Positions 1 to 10,740 of a stretch of 64,000 nt of DNA are shown here, in pieces; positions within the stretch are counted from its first letter, which is position 1, and each line of letters begins with the position of its first letter. The position numbers and the translations under genes are program-made. The notes under the pieces were generated by a model, which was not told the DNA's origin, made no database searches, and worked only from the letters and a program-made list of their open reading frames with translations. Source of the DNA: Sapria himalayana (Eukaryota > Streptophyta > Magnoliopsida > Malpighiales > Rafflesiaceae); NCBI GenBank assembly GCA_029783825.1, contig JAREIK010003366.1, positions 252,534 to 316,533 of the forward strand, read 5' to 3'.

Positions 1-1027
1 TGAAAAAAAATAATGAGCAGATTTCTTATTTGAAGGAAGAAATACAAGAAATTAAAAAAGTGAAGGATGCGCAAATTACTCATTTGAAGGAAGAAATGCA
101 AAATATGAAAGAAATGAAAGAAGATATTAAAGAATTGAATGATGAGATGAAAGACAATTAAGAATGTAATGCAATATCAGATCAAATATATGGAGTCACT
201 ATTAGCTACCTTAACGCGATAGATAGCATTCTGAGAACCAGCTGCGAAAGCACATAGGAGAGGCTAGCAAAAATGCACCAACTAATAAAAAGGATGAATT
301 TGTATCAGAATTATTTCTCAATGATTTTTGATTTTTTTCAATGTGTAGCTAAACAGGATGAGACTTTTTTGGTAGTATCATTTTTATATATACTAGTTTT
401 GTTTTATGTTTTTCTGATTAACCTAACTGTGAATCTTTGCAGGACATCTGATGTGAGACACACGAATAAATTCTGATTCAATGCCTTAAGACTTTGTCAT
501 GGTTCTTCATATGGATGGGTTCAATCTTTACTGACCTCTGCAAGATAAAAAGGAGGCTAAGTTATTAGTATCTTCATTATTTATGAAATATTTTAATTTT
601 TACTCTCTCTCTCTTTCTAAACATCATTCCTGGCTATCTTTTAGATATTTTTGGAGTTGTATGACTATCAACTCAGATTTGTGTTTGTTCATGTCTATCA
701 TTATAATTTTTATATATTTGTGAATGTGTATTGTTTTAATGGAGTGCATATTGTTTTTATGGAGTGTATATTAAATTATTTACAGCCATGGATGTGTATT
801 CGATGAACTATTTTGCAGTTAGGTTGTCACATATAATGAAGTGATGGTGCTAGCTCAAACCAAGAGAAGAACCATATGGTAGCAGAAACTATAGGGTTGA
901 TGGACTAAAACAATGAATCTAAGTGATCATATTATTTGGTCCAAGCACATGGAGAGGAGAATAAATGTTCTAGGAAAGCCACACAGGAGCAAGGTGCTAC
1001 AGGGAGTGGTGGGGCAGGGTAGCCCCC
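1..1027 (+). mobile_element. CACTA family 1 3' remnant
   Basis: This segment matches 41590-42770 (Element II) along its length and in the same orientation. Shared landmarks include the coiled-coil coding tail, the sentence-like stretch around GAGAGGCTAGC, the phrase ACATCTGATGTGA, and the block AACCATATGG followed by AGGGTTGATGG. In Element II this region lies between the PTTA gene and the 3' terminus, so this is the 3' internal part of another copy. It is cut by the window edge on the left and by the CTAT array on the right. No CACTA terminus is visible at its right side, so the array replaces or interrupts the expected end. Apart from the coiled-coil tail I see no coding potential; the open frame at 273-476 has no counterpart that I recognise. 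Confidence 0.7.
3..161 (+). pseudogene. PTTA-type transposon protein, coiled-coil C-terminal fragment
   Basis: An open frame of 52 codons enters from the window edge and ends at TAA (159-161). It is almost entirely Lys/Glu/Met/Ile/Leu in heptad-like spacing, with repeats such as ISYLKEEIQEIK and ITHLKEEMQNMK, so it should form a coiled coil. The same repeat pattern is found at 41590-41750, directly downstream of the GIGS motif of a PTTA (Plant transposase, PF03004) reading frame. I therefore read this as the C-terminal end of that accessory protein of a CACTA element. The N-terminal part lies outside the window. Whether it was intact cannot be judged. Confidence 0.6.
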
Positions 1028-2428
1028 TTATCTATTTATTTATCTGTTTGTCTATCTGCCTATCTATTTATTTATCTGAATTTCTATCTATCTATCTAAC
1101 TATTTTTCTATCTATCTGTCCATCTATCTATCTATCTATCTATTTTTCTATCTATCTGTCCATCTATCTATCTATCTATCTATCTATCTATTTATCTATA
1201 TATCTATCTACCTATCTATTTGTCCATCTATCTATTATCTATCTATCTATCTATTTGTCTATTTGTGTATCTCTCTATCTATGTATCTGTCTTTCTATCT
1301 TTTTATTCTTCTATATATTTATTTGTCTATCTATATAGCTATCTATCTATATATATGTCTATATGCCTATGTGTCTATTTATCTATTAGTCTATCTGGAA
1401 TTCTTTTTATTTATCTATATATCTATATGTATATCTATCTATCTAACTATCTGACTGTCAATCTATATGACTATTTGGCTATCAGTCAATCTATCTATCT
1501 ATCAATATGTCAATATGTCTATTTGTCTTTATATCTATCTATCTAATTTTTTATCTATCTATTTGTCTATCAAGCTATTTATCTATCTGTCTATCTGTCT
1601 ATCTATCTATCTATCTATCTATATATCTGACTATCTATCTATCTATATATATGTCTATCTGTCTATCTATCTATCTAAATCTCTATTTGTCTATTTATGA
1701 ATCTATCTATTTATGTGTCTACTTGCCGACCTATCTACAATTCTATCAATATATCTGTTTGTCTATATGTCTATCTGCATATCTATCTATCTATCTACCT
1801 ATCTATTTATCTATCTATTTGTCAATCAATCAATCTATCTACCTATCTATTTGTCTATCTATCTATCTATCAATATGTCAATATGTCTATTTGTCTTTAT
1901 ATCTATCTATCTAATTTTTATCTATCTATTTGTCTATCAAGCTATTTATCTACATGTCTATCTGTATATCTATCTATCTATATATCTGACTATCTATCTA
2001 TTTATATATATGTCAATATGTCTATCTATCTATCTAAATCTCTATCTATCTATTTATGAATCTATCTATTTATATGTCTACTTGCCGATCTATCTACGCT
2101 TCTATCAATATATCTGTTTGTCTATATCTCTATCTGCCTATCTATCTATCTACCTATCTATTTATTTATCTATCTATCTGTTAATCTGTCTGTCTATCTA
2201 TCTATCTATCTATCTTTCTATTTGTCTATATATCTATATGTCTATCTATCTGTCTGTCTGTCAATCTGTCTATCTATCTCTCTATCTATCTATCTATCTC
2301 TCTATCTATCTCTCTATCTATCTTTCTATCTCTTTATTTATCTATCTATCTGTTTATCTCTCTATCTATCTATCTGTCTATTTGTCTATTTGGCTATCTA
2401 CTTATCATTCTATTTATCTATCTATCTA
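1028..2428 (+). repeat. Imperfect (CTAT)n tetranucleotide array
   Basis: About 1.4 kb of CTAT units, with frequent CTGT, TTGT, CTAC and TTAT variants and occasional register shifts. The + strand is open in all three frames because CTATCTATCTAT has no stop in any register, giving Leu-Ser-Ile-Tyr repeats. The minus strand is closed by TAG. An internal duplication is visible: the block around 1497-1735 recurs with small changes at about 1868-2100. The array ends exactly at the CACTA terminus at 2429. Confidence 0.95.
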
Positions 2429-3061
2429 CACTACAAGAAAAGGCCAAATAGCCAAAGAAATTTTCCCAGCTATTTTGGCTTATTGCGTCTTTAAAATAGA
2501 ATAATGATGGATTAATGATAGAAATATTCCCTAGCTAAAGTGTTCATTACAAAATATTAACGAGAACAAAATTTTCCTAGCAAATTTTTTAACTTGGAAA
2601 TTCCTAAGCTAATTATCTTTTTTCTTTTGCTAATTTTAATCATAATTAAGAATAGTAATTAATAATTTTTGACTTAATATTTACAAAAAATTCCCTAGCT
2701 AAATTAGCAAGAAAAAATCCCTAGCTATTTTTTTTCTAATGCTATTTTCACAATTTTATTTTTTTACAAAAAATTTGATTACATATTTTTAAATTTTTAT
2801 ATTAAATTGAATAAAACCATTTACTATAAACCATTATTTATAATTTACAAAAAGTATTAGTAAATAAATTTTTCTATTACAATAGTTACATAGATAAAAC
2901 TAAAACATTACCTAGGTATATATTCATTTAAAACTAAATCATCATTCTCATCATTAGCTAATGCATTTGTGCTAGCCTCTCCTCCTTGGAACTCTGCTAG
3001 AACTCTGTATGATGTCTGTCTTTTCAAGAGCACTTACTGTGACTCCATATAAGACATCTAC
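2429..3061 (-). repeat. Long terminal inverted repeat, left copy
   Basis: The reverse complement of 10605-11174 aligns with this block, with matching landmarks in the same order: AATAGAATAATGATGGATT, the AATCATAATTAAGA stretch, and CAATTTTATTTTTTTACA followed by TTTGATTACATATTTTTAAA. Past the repeat motifs, positions 2930-3061 read on the minus strand as the PTTA 3' tail, including the GAGAGGCTAGCACAAATGCA phrase seen at 41850. The motif CCCTAGCTAA and variants recur, as expected for subterminal transposase-binding repeats of CACTA elements. Confidence 0.8.
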
Positions 3062-3294
3062 TTTTGTATTGGATTTGTTACTACTCATAAAAAGTATTTT
3101 GAACTTCCTCAACAACATAATCATTAACACTAAAATCATAAATCAAAGCTACAACAATATTAACTAATAAAATGCACACTCTAAACACAAAACAAAACCA
3201 AGCATACATGAAGGAAAATATTACTTAATTTTTAGATGTGCTGGTTGACTAGATCCAGCAGCTAAAGCATCTACAACAAGTTTATATCCCAATT

Positions 3295-3531
3295 TCAAGC
3301 ATTTTTCGATACCTTTTCATTTATTTTAGAGGCTGCATATACAAAACAATACTTATCATCGAGCATTTTCAGATCCTTTATCGATGCTTCGTCTACAAAT
3401 GCAAATAGAGGCTTAGATTTTTTACCGAGAAGATGATGAAATATAGTTATGAAAAATAATGAGAAAAAACCAATCAACAAAATAACAAGCCAGAAAAAAA
3501 ATGAACCAATATACTTAGTTTTAGGTTGCAT
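3295..3531 (-). pseudogene. Unrecognised ORF, possible captured exon
   Basis: A 78-codon open frame. Residues about 8-35 are strongly hydrophobic (one predicted membrane segment), followed by GKKSKP and a soluble stretch with FAFVDEASIKDLKMLDDKYC. The frame stops shortly after INEK, but a GT follows AATGAAAAG at this point (candidate donor). Another frame immediately downstream reads LGYKLVVDALAAG and then stops. The sequence has ordinary protein composition, unlike the AT-rich DNA around it. It sits in Element I between the left terminus and the shared module, and is absent from the matching place in Element III. I do not recognise the family. It may be a further captured host exon. Confidence 0.3.
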
Positions 3532-3559
3532 TAGGACACTTCCTAATTAAATCCTTAGA

Positions 3560-4535
3560 AATAGCCAATAGCCAACAAGCATTTTGCACATCCAAATATA
3601 CAAACTACTCTCCACAAATACCAACACTCATTTTGTAATTAACATCCAAATCCACAGACTGTCTGAGTGACAAAATACATGGATATCAAGCCTGCATACC
3701 TAGTGTGCAACATCAACATCCACACAATGTGAATACATTATATCACACATGCATGAAGTATGTATACGAATCAGTGTATATAATCAATCCAAGCATACCA
3801 TGGTGATTCATTATTTTGGTACTTGTAATGATTTACCATGAACATCTAGATTAATACTTTGTTCATGAGTAGGATCTTCACCGATTTTTATAATTGTGGT
3901 AACAACTTGACTGTACATGATGTCACATAGACACAAATATCTACTATATAATTTATATAGAAAATGTAATATACGGTAACTCAATTTTATTACTAGAACT
4001 AGTAAGTCAAGTCTTATGAGAGAATATATAATAGCTAGGCAAAAGATGAATTGGGAAAAATAAACACCAGAATCAAAACACACACATTTTCATTAAGATA
4101 AACGATGAAGAGTAAGGCTAGAAAGCATATCTTAAATCAATAAAAATCTCATGGCTGAAGGAAATCTCTCTTACTCGACTATTAGGTTATGATGTATCCA
4201 TGTCGGAGAGAGAAGCGGAGGCGCTTAATGCTAGTCAGGGTTGTCTTGCTCTAGACAACAAGATAGTGTTTTTGTAGTTTTAAATTCTCAAAATGTTTAA
4301 TTTCTCATTATCAAAACATTAATTAAACAATAAATATATAAAAAACATAAAGACTCAACTTTTTTTTATTTATCAAATTATTTTCAACAAGTTCATGTGC
4401 GTGTAACAAGGCACACATGAAAAAAAATACCTTACAATTTTTAATTATTAAATTAATTAAATAATAAATATATAAACAACTTCAAAAAATAGATGTTTGG
4501 CATTCCAAAAAGAACAAAATCAAATGGCAACAAAA
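3560..4535. mobile_element. Internal CACTA module shared with Element III
   Basis: This block matches 31260-32035 in the same orientation. Shared landmarks include ATGGATATCAAGCCTGCATAC, ATTATATCACACATGCAT, CCAAGCATACCATGG, the GATGAAGAGT stretch followed by TTAGGTTATGATGTATC, and AATAAATATATAAA runs. No coding capacity is conserved: the small ORF at 3811-4083 (-) is not preserved in the other copy. It may be promoter or untranslated sequence of the family. The match ends near 4535, where the EDR2-like segment begins. Confidence 0.7.
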
Positions 4536-4689
4536 TTTGCAAACTTCATATATATATATCATTTATCATCTACTTCTAAACTTGTTAAATCACATTATAA
4601 TCACTCATCTCAAATATATATAAATATATCAATAAGTATAGAATATCGTGGAAAAAATTAAATAGCTGATAAAATGGGTCTAATCAGCA

Positions 4690-7640
4690 AAATCATGGAG
4701 CTTCTTGATGATAGTTTTGGAAGATAACTTTGATTGTTTGATATTCTGCAAACGAAGACATCATAATTTGAAAAATAAGATTGTGTTTAACAAGAAGATT
4801 TTGAAAATTGTAAAAAAAGTATCTTTGGAGTATAGGAGCACAAAGATCATGGTTCACTTCAGAAGACCTTCCATTATCCAAATGGTCAAGATCAAGAACT
4901 CAATGGCATTAAAAACATCAAAGAACTCATTAGAGGCATCATTAAGAGAGACTAAGTTGGCTAATTCTAGAGTTGATTTTTCTACCTCACCATCATCTCC
5001 ACTTCCAGGATCTTCAACTTTCATAGCATTAATTTTAATTTCAGGAAAGAAGATATTTCTTTGCATATTTCCAGATGAAAATTCAGAATGATAGTTCCCT
5101 GACTTGCCCGAAACAACTCCTTCAATGCTGAAAATGGTAGTATTTAATCAAAAAAGCAATGTGTGAGTGCAAAGAAATGAGCCATTTTTGCTACCTGCAA
5201 CACTTTCGAGCATACGACTAGTTATGAAACATGCTGGTGATGGACGAAGATATAGTTTCCAAAATCTCTAAATTAAAATCTCAATGAGTCCTATTTCATT
5301 AAAGTTTGATACATTCTAATACATTAATAGAATCTATCACAATAGGCAAAGAATGATTAGAAAAATGGTAGCTTGCATAAGCTCTTCTAATGCTTCCTCA
5401 TGCCTATTTACTTTTTAGGTTGTGTTTGATTGGATAGAATTGAAGGGGGATATGATTTGATTATATTAAAAGAAAGTAGAATTAATAATCTCATTTCAGA
5501 TTTAAATATCTTATGAATTAGCATGGAATATACTTAGACATAAAGATTTACAACACTTATTTTACACATTTAAAAGACAGTCACTATAAATGAGAGATTT
5601 CCTAAGAATTTATAATAATTTATAAGTAGCTACCAATTATAATTGATATATTTCAAATCCAATTTTCAAATTCTTGTGGAATTCAAATAATGGATGAATA
5701 TGTTCTTCCATTTGGTCTTCAATTTCATGACTTATTCAAATGTTCAAATAGATATATTTTTCTATCTAATAAGATATAACATCTTTATGTGATGACAAAA
5801 ATTTGTACGAACTTTAAGAACAGTAAGTCTCAAATTCAAGATTTATCATGCATGAACTTTTCAATCTTTTGAGGTAAGACTGTCAAGATAAGATATTTGT
5901 ACAATTTATTTTTTTATCTATCCTTCATATTTAAAATGCTTCCATATATTAGGATAATATAAGATATGTATGGAGATCACATTGACACCCAACTACCCAA
6001 GGCGCTCGCTTTTACAAGATTTATAAAAAAAGATAAATATCTCGATTAATTTTACTCAGTAACTTTGAAGAGACTGTGTTAGAATAGACTAAGTAATATA
6101 AAAATTTCTCAAGCGATCTATCATCTTAATATATTATTCTCTCATAAAAAAATTTAACTTCAAAGTTATAATGAAAACTAATATTAGTATTTATATAATT
6201 ACACAACACATTTGTAAAAGATAATATAAGCAATGAAAATAATATACCAAAATACCTATATGCAACCCCTCATCCTTCTAATCCTCCACCCAAATATTAA
6301 TAAATGTTAGTTTAAGCTAACATCCAATGTAGAGTCAATCATCTTTTTATCATAGTTCATTAGTATTTTTTTGTGAATTAAGGTGAAAGTATAACATTAG
6401 GTTGAGATTGCTCTAAACAAACAACATTTAGAGCTAAAGTTACAAAAAAGGGTATCCTACGTTACTTTTAAGGCCTACTCTAATGTAACCCTATTGTGGA
6501 GCACATTTCTTATGAATCACCGAATGATATAGAATAACTTCCAAGACAACCAAAATAGAGATATCAAATTGACAAAATAAATGTTAAAAATGTCCATGAA
6601 AAATCAAAATTTCATTTATGCATTACTATACCATCAATTCCATCTCTTCCCTTCGCCAATATCGCCGCATCAATAGATCTCTTGGTTTTATACCCATACA
6701 ACTGGAGGGTCTAGTTAATTAAATAATGCAAATCACACATTATAAAAACCAAATTTGAGATTAAGAAAACCCAAAAACATATACACATAGTACATTATGG
6801 TATGAGTTATAGCTAAAATAACAAATTAAATGCAAACTAAAAGACCACTTAGCAAATATGTTAAATTAAACCAAATGGATAATTAACACGTTTAAAGAAT
6901 GTTTGGTAAATTACTTGAATTAATAAATAAAAAAAATATTTTTATTTATTATCATTATAACTTATGAATATAAATATACTAAGTAAATAACTCTATAAAT
7001 TTTATGGTGATTCTATCAAGCAAAATTATGTTGGTAGATATATAGTTTGTTATTTTTAACTCTACAACTTATCAAGCAACAATTGTTCATCTAACCAGGG
7101 AAGCCATTCATTGTACAACTACTTGTGAATAATATCAGTGTGCCCATCAAGCTTCTCAACCAAGCCGCCTCTGTAGAAATAGAAGTCCCATCTATCGAAA
7201 GAATACTTCAGTTTTCTATCAAGAAGTAAAGAAAATTTTAGGAACATGAGAAATTATACAAATGAACCTTACTCATATCTTGAAGAACCTAAAGAAATGA
7301 GAGTTTGGAAAATGGATTCGCAAGTCCCATCAAAAACACAAACAACCATTATAGCAAAATGATCATCTCAATGCGGAAAGCAAAATTTCTCGCTTTGAAA
7401 GATGAAGCAAACAAGCTACAAGCCACAATTCTCAGAACTTAAACTTACTCTACCATGACTACCACAATCCTTTGCTTCCTTGAAAAGTCACAACCCTATA
7501 ATATTTGGTGCTAATACTTAGCATAAATTAAATTCACAGCCACATTTAAAATACGCTAAAGAGTTTGAAAAAAGGTTATATCTAACCATTCTAACAACCA
7601 AATATTTTCCAAGGAGAGAGTGCAATCACATCGAATGTCA
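4690..7640 (-). pseudogene. Captured EDR2-like (START/DUF1336) gene fragment, multi-exon
   Basis: Successive minus-strand blocks read as the START domain and linker of an ENHANCED DISEASE RESISTANCE 2-like lipid-binding protein. Exons I can place: about 7587-7640 (SPWKIFGC), 7449-7495 (LFKEAKD), 7273-7373 (DDHFAIM...SIFQTLISLGSSRYE), 7096-7191 (VEKLDGHTDIIHK), about 6600-6695 (KPRDLLMRRYWRRE), about 6450-6545 (VILYHSVIHKKCAPQ), 5195-5267 (FWKLYLRPSPACFITSRML) and 4690-5127 (ALKELFRASQG, then SLNDASNEFFDV). Many junctions keep GT and AG and the reading phase runs across several of them. The segment is dead: stops replace Gln, Trp, Arg and Leu codons, two acceptors are mutated, and there are frameshifts near 5085 and 4890. 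The N-terminal PH part and the C-terminal DUF1336 part are missing. The family identity rests on remembered motifs, not a search. Confidence 0.8.
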
Positions 7641-8703
7641 TTGCATTTGTGTGAAATCTCGTGAAACATTTTATAGATCTTTTATGGATGAAGAAGACCT
7701 GTATAGCATTATAATGATTCATATTTTAAGTCGATCATGATGATTTAAAGTGCTTTATATCATGAAAATAAAGAATACCTGTAAATAGAAGATGAGGATG
7801 AGAATCATCAAACAAGCAAAAAACTCTCAATGAGTTTGGAGAGAGATGAAGTAGTACTCACATGAACTTATTTTCTATTAACAGTTACTCTATCATTATC
7901 AGTGATACGGATGCACGAGTCAATTATTGTGCTTTTAATTGGTTACTAATATGATGATTTGATTAGCCATGTTGATGAAATAAAAATGCAACCAAAACTA
8001 TGAAGCCATGAATTTGAAAAGAAGACACACCTAATTTCTTGTAAAATTTATAATGTCTGCCAAACTACCATGAAGATTTAAACATTTAACAAGCATAATT
8101 ACCACACTTTTTTTGAAATGGGTATTGACTTGATACACTTGAGATTATTCATTTGCAAAGATAAGAAAAATTGTTTAAGTGCTTGAATGTGTTGCCCTAG
8201 CATTTTTATATTTCAAGAAAACTAGAATAAAAAAAATGTATGTAAATATATAGAAAAAAAAGAGACAAAAATTAAAAAACAAAATAAAAGAATAATAATT
8301 TATTAATTTAAATTAAAAAAATTAAATACATTTTTATTTAACCATAAATGATATTATTTCACAGATAAAAAAATTTATGGTTAATAGCTAATGAAATTTT
8401 AATGGTTATTTTTTGTAATATTATTTATTAATTAATTAAATTAATTTAGAAATAAAAAAATTTATTAATCTCTATAAAAATGAAGAAGAAAAAATATTAC
8501 TAATAACCTTGAAAACTAATAATTGGTAATCAAATTTTTATATAATTTCATTAATTTAAAAAACATATTTATAATATAACCATAAATAAATTATAAAAAT
8601 GTATAACTATACAAAAATTATAACATTTCATTTAATTTATTATTTATGGATAAATTTTTAATATTATTTCAAAATAAAAAAATGATATGAGATTATAAAA
8701 AAG

Positions 8704-8706
<3 letters not shown>
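7641..8706. other. AT-rich non-coding stretch in Element I
   Basis: This could include upstream introns of the captured EDR2-like gene, because 7641-8200 has intron-like composition and normal-looking sequence. From about 8220 it becomes very AT-rich. I see no exon that I can assign and no repeat structure before the TA run at 8707. Confidence 0.4.

Positions 8707-8766
<60 letters not shown>
8707..8766. repeat. (TA)n microsatellite
   Basis: About 30 perfect AT dinucleotides. A similar but shorter run lies at 9439-9484. The equivalent position in Element III (about 32110) has no long TA run. Confidence 0.95.
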
Positions 8767-8769
<3 letters not shown>

Positions 8770-9439
8770 TAATCAATTTTTAAGAATTCATATTATTATT
8801 TTTTGAATATAATATGATATAATTTTAAAGGCATAAAATTTTATATTATTTGATTTAATTTATAATTTATAAAATTCCAAATATTACTTAAAGTGAGAAA
8901 ATCATTAAAAAAAGTTATATTTATTATTTTAATAAAAATGGAATATTAAAAGCTAATAGTAAAAATTCTACTCAATTATTTAATTCTTATAAATTTCAGT
9001 AGGGTCAAAAAATAAAACTTGATTTCAAATCAACTTAGGGGAAAATTTAATTTTTTTTAGAACAAAAAAATATCATTAGTAATTTTTTAAATAACTCTTT
9101 CTAAACCCTTAAAATACTTGAAGTGTTCTATTAATTACCACACAGAGATATTAATTTTTAAATCAATAATTTTTTTTTGATTTAATTAAAATATCTATGT
9201 ATTTATATTTAAGTTTCAATTTTTTTTAAAATTTAATGAAAAATTTGCAATTTTTTTTATAATTCAAAAATTTCAAAACATTTAATAATTATTTTTTAAA
9301 AGTTTCCTATAATCATAAAAATATTTTTTTAACTTTAAATAAAATGAATATTTACTTGTTTATTCATTAATTGAAATATTTTTGTAAATATATTTTATTT
9401 TATCGTACAATTAATTATTTTAGCTTTTTATTACTAGAA

Positions 9440-9488
<49 letters not shown>

Positions 9489-9590
9489 TTTATTTATTAA
9501 AATATCTTTAAAAATGATTTTAATTATAAAATTAATTATTTAATGTTTTTTTATTACAAATTTTTAAATTTCATAATTAACATGACTTTA
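8767..9590. mobile_element. Second internal module shared with Element III
   Basis: This block aligns with 32135-32860. Landmarks: AAGAATTCATATTA, AAAGTTATATTTATTATTTT, ACTCAATTATTTAATTCTTAT and AGTAGGGTCAAA. In Element III this module follows the 3560-4535-like module after only about 100 bp; here about 4.2 kb with the EDR2-like fragment lies between. No coding sequence is seen. Confidence 0.7.
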
Positions 9591-9729
9591 TTAACATAAT
9601 GAAGCATTATATTTTTGTAAATCTATGATAACTGCGAGGTTAATGCACAATGCTAAAATGTCTTCTTTCTACTTATCAAAAATTTGTAGCTGCTAATTAT
9701 TGTTTGGACCATTTCTACATCTTTTTTAG

Positions 9730-9993
9730 ATGATTCTACTTTCAAGAATACATCATAGAAACTTAGTGCAATTCATTGGATATTGTCAAGATGGAGGCTG
9801 TATGCTTGTTTATGAGTTCATGCTCAATGGAACATTGAAGGAGCATATTTATAGTAATGCATATCTTATATATAGTTCAATTGATATCAACTGAGGCAAT
9901 CATTAATGCATGTAACATTGATCAACTAGTTCACCAATATAATAATTATCAATTGGATCATGTGGCTCGATATCGCAAAAGATGCTGCAAAAG
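9730..9993 (+). pseudogene. Captured receptor-like kinase fragment, two partial exons
   Basis: Exon 9730-9853 follows a TTTTTTAG acceptor and reads 41 open codons: [17 protein letters not shown], then [15 protein letters not shown]. This is the alpha-C to hinge region of a plant LRR-type receptor kinase catalytic domain. It ends before GTAATG. A second block ending at 9993 reads INWIMWLDIAKDAAKG, the following helix of the same kinases, before a GT. The acceptor of the second exon is unclear, so the boundary near 9930 is approximate. The ATP-binding loop, the HRD and DFG regions and the extracellular part are absent. With retained intron structure this is a DNA capture. It sits just upstream of the PTTA tail of Element I. 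Confidence 0.75.
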
Positions 9994-10460
9994 GTTTTTT
10001 TTAATGTTCATATTAGTGTTTAATTTATTTTGCAAGCATATGCCATTAATGGGTGCATGGTCCAAAGGGTAGAGATGCCATGAGATATGGTCCTGTAGAC
10101 ATGTAGTTGTGGTGCAAAACTGCCTAGAAGTGCATAGTGTGTGTGTGGTGCAGTGAACATGCATGTGTGCTTGATGTACTGGACGTGCACCGTGTGTATG
10201 TTTGATGTAGCCATGGTGTAGTGTGTGCAACAAGTGGGTTGTGTTCATTTCATTCTTTTTTTATATGTATCAAAGAGAGTGATTTTCTAAGTAGAATCAA
10301 GTGAGTAAAAACTATATAGTTGTTATGAAAGTGGCCACTACTTTGGTGGTTCCATAACGATTTGACTACTAGTGAATGTTAAAAGCTAAGTGTGTAATGG
10401 AAAATATAATATTTAAATTTTTTATATCTAGCACAACATTTTTTTATTTTATTTTATCAC
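9994..10460. other. Unassigned stretch downstream of kinase fragment
   Basis: Positions 10060-10250 are richer in G and T than the surroundings, with GTGTGTGTGG and repeated TGCATG words. The minus-strand ORFs here look like chance products of the CA-rich complement. It may be intron sequence captured with the kinase. I recognise no exon in it. Confidence 0.3.
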
Positions 10461-10462
10461 AG

Positions 10463-10740
10463 GAACTCTTGGAGAAACATATGACAACTGATTCTAAGCC
10501 AGTTGATGGTTTTCATGGACCTTTAGATAACTCTTTTTAAGGAAGAAATGTAGGAAATGATAGAAGTGAATGATGTGATGAAAAAAATGAAGAATGCATT
10601 GCAATAGCATATGGCCTATATGGAGTCATAGTTAGTGGCCTTAGCGAGACAGATAGCACAACGAGTTCCAGTAGAGTACCCACGTAAGAGTTCCAGTAGA
10701 GTACCATCTAATGATGAGGATGATGATATAGTTTTAAAGA
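10463..10740 (+). pseudogene. PTTA protein C-terminal remnant of Element I
   Basis: After a CACAG acceptor-like end, the frame reads ELLEKHMTTDSKPVDGF and then degraded copies of the coiled-coil tail. It aligns with 39573-39640 and 41630-41900 of Element II. The phrase CCTATATGGAGTCATAG marks the same position as in the copies at 1-260 and 41765. Stop codons and deletions make it non-functional. Its position, directly before the right terminus, fixes this end as the 3' end of the family. Confidence 0.6.

Noticed and set aside
913..2504. Long + strand ORFs rich in Leu-Ser-Ile-Tyr
   Set aside because: They are translations of CTAT repeats, which lack stops on this strand in all frames. The same applies to every such frame in the arrays at 18051-27980, 45207-47795 and 53999-55979, and on minus at 11167-12146 and 16477-17210.
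4705..5091. 128-codon + strand ORF
   Set aside because: It lies opposite the last recognisable exon of the captured EDR2-like gene, whose minus-strand motifs explain the composition.
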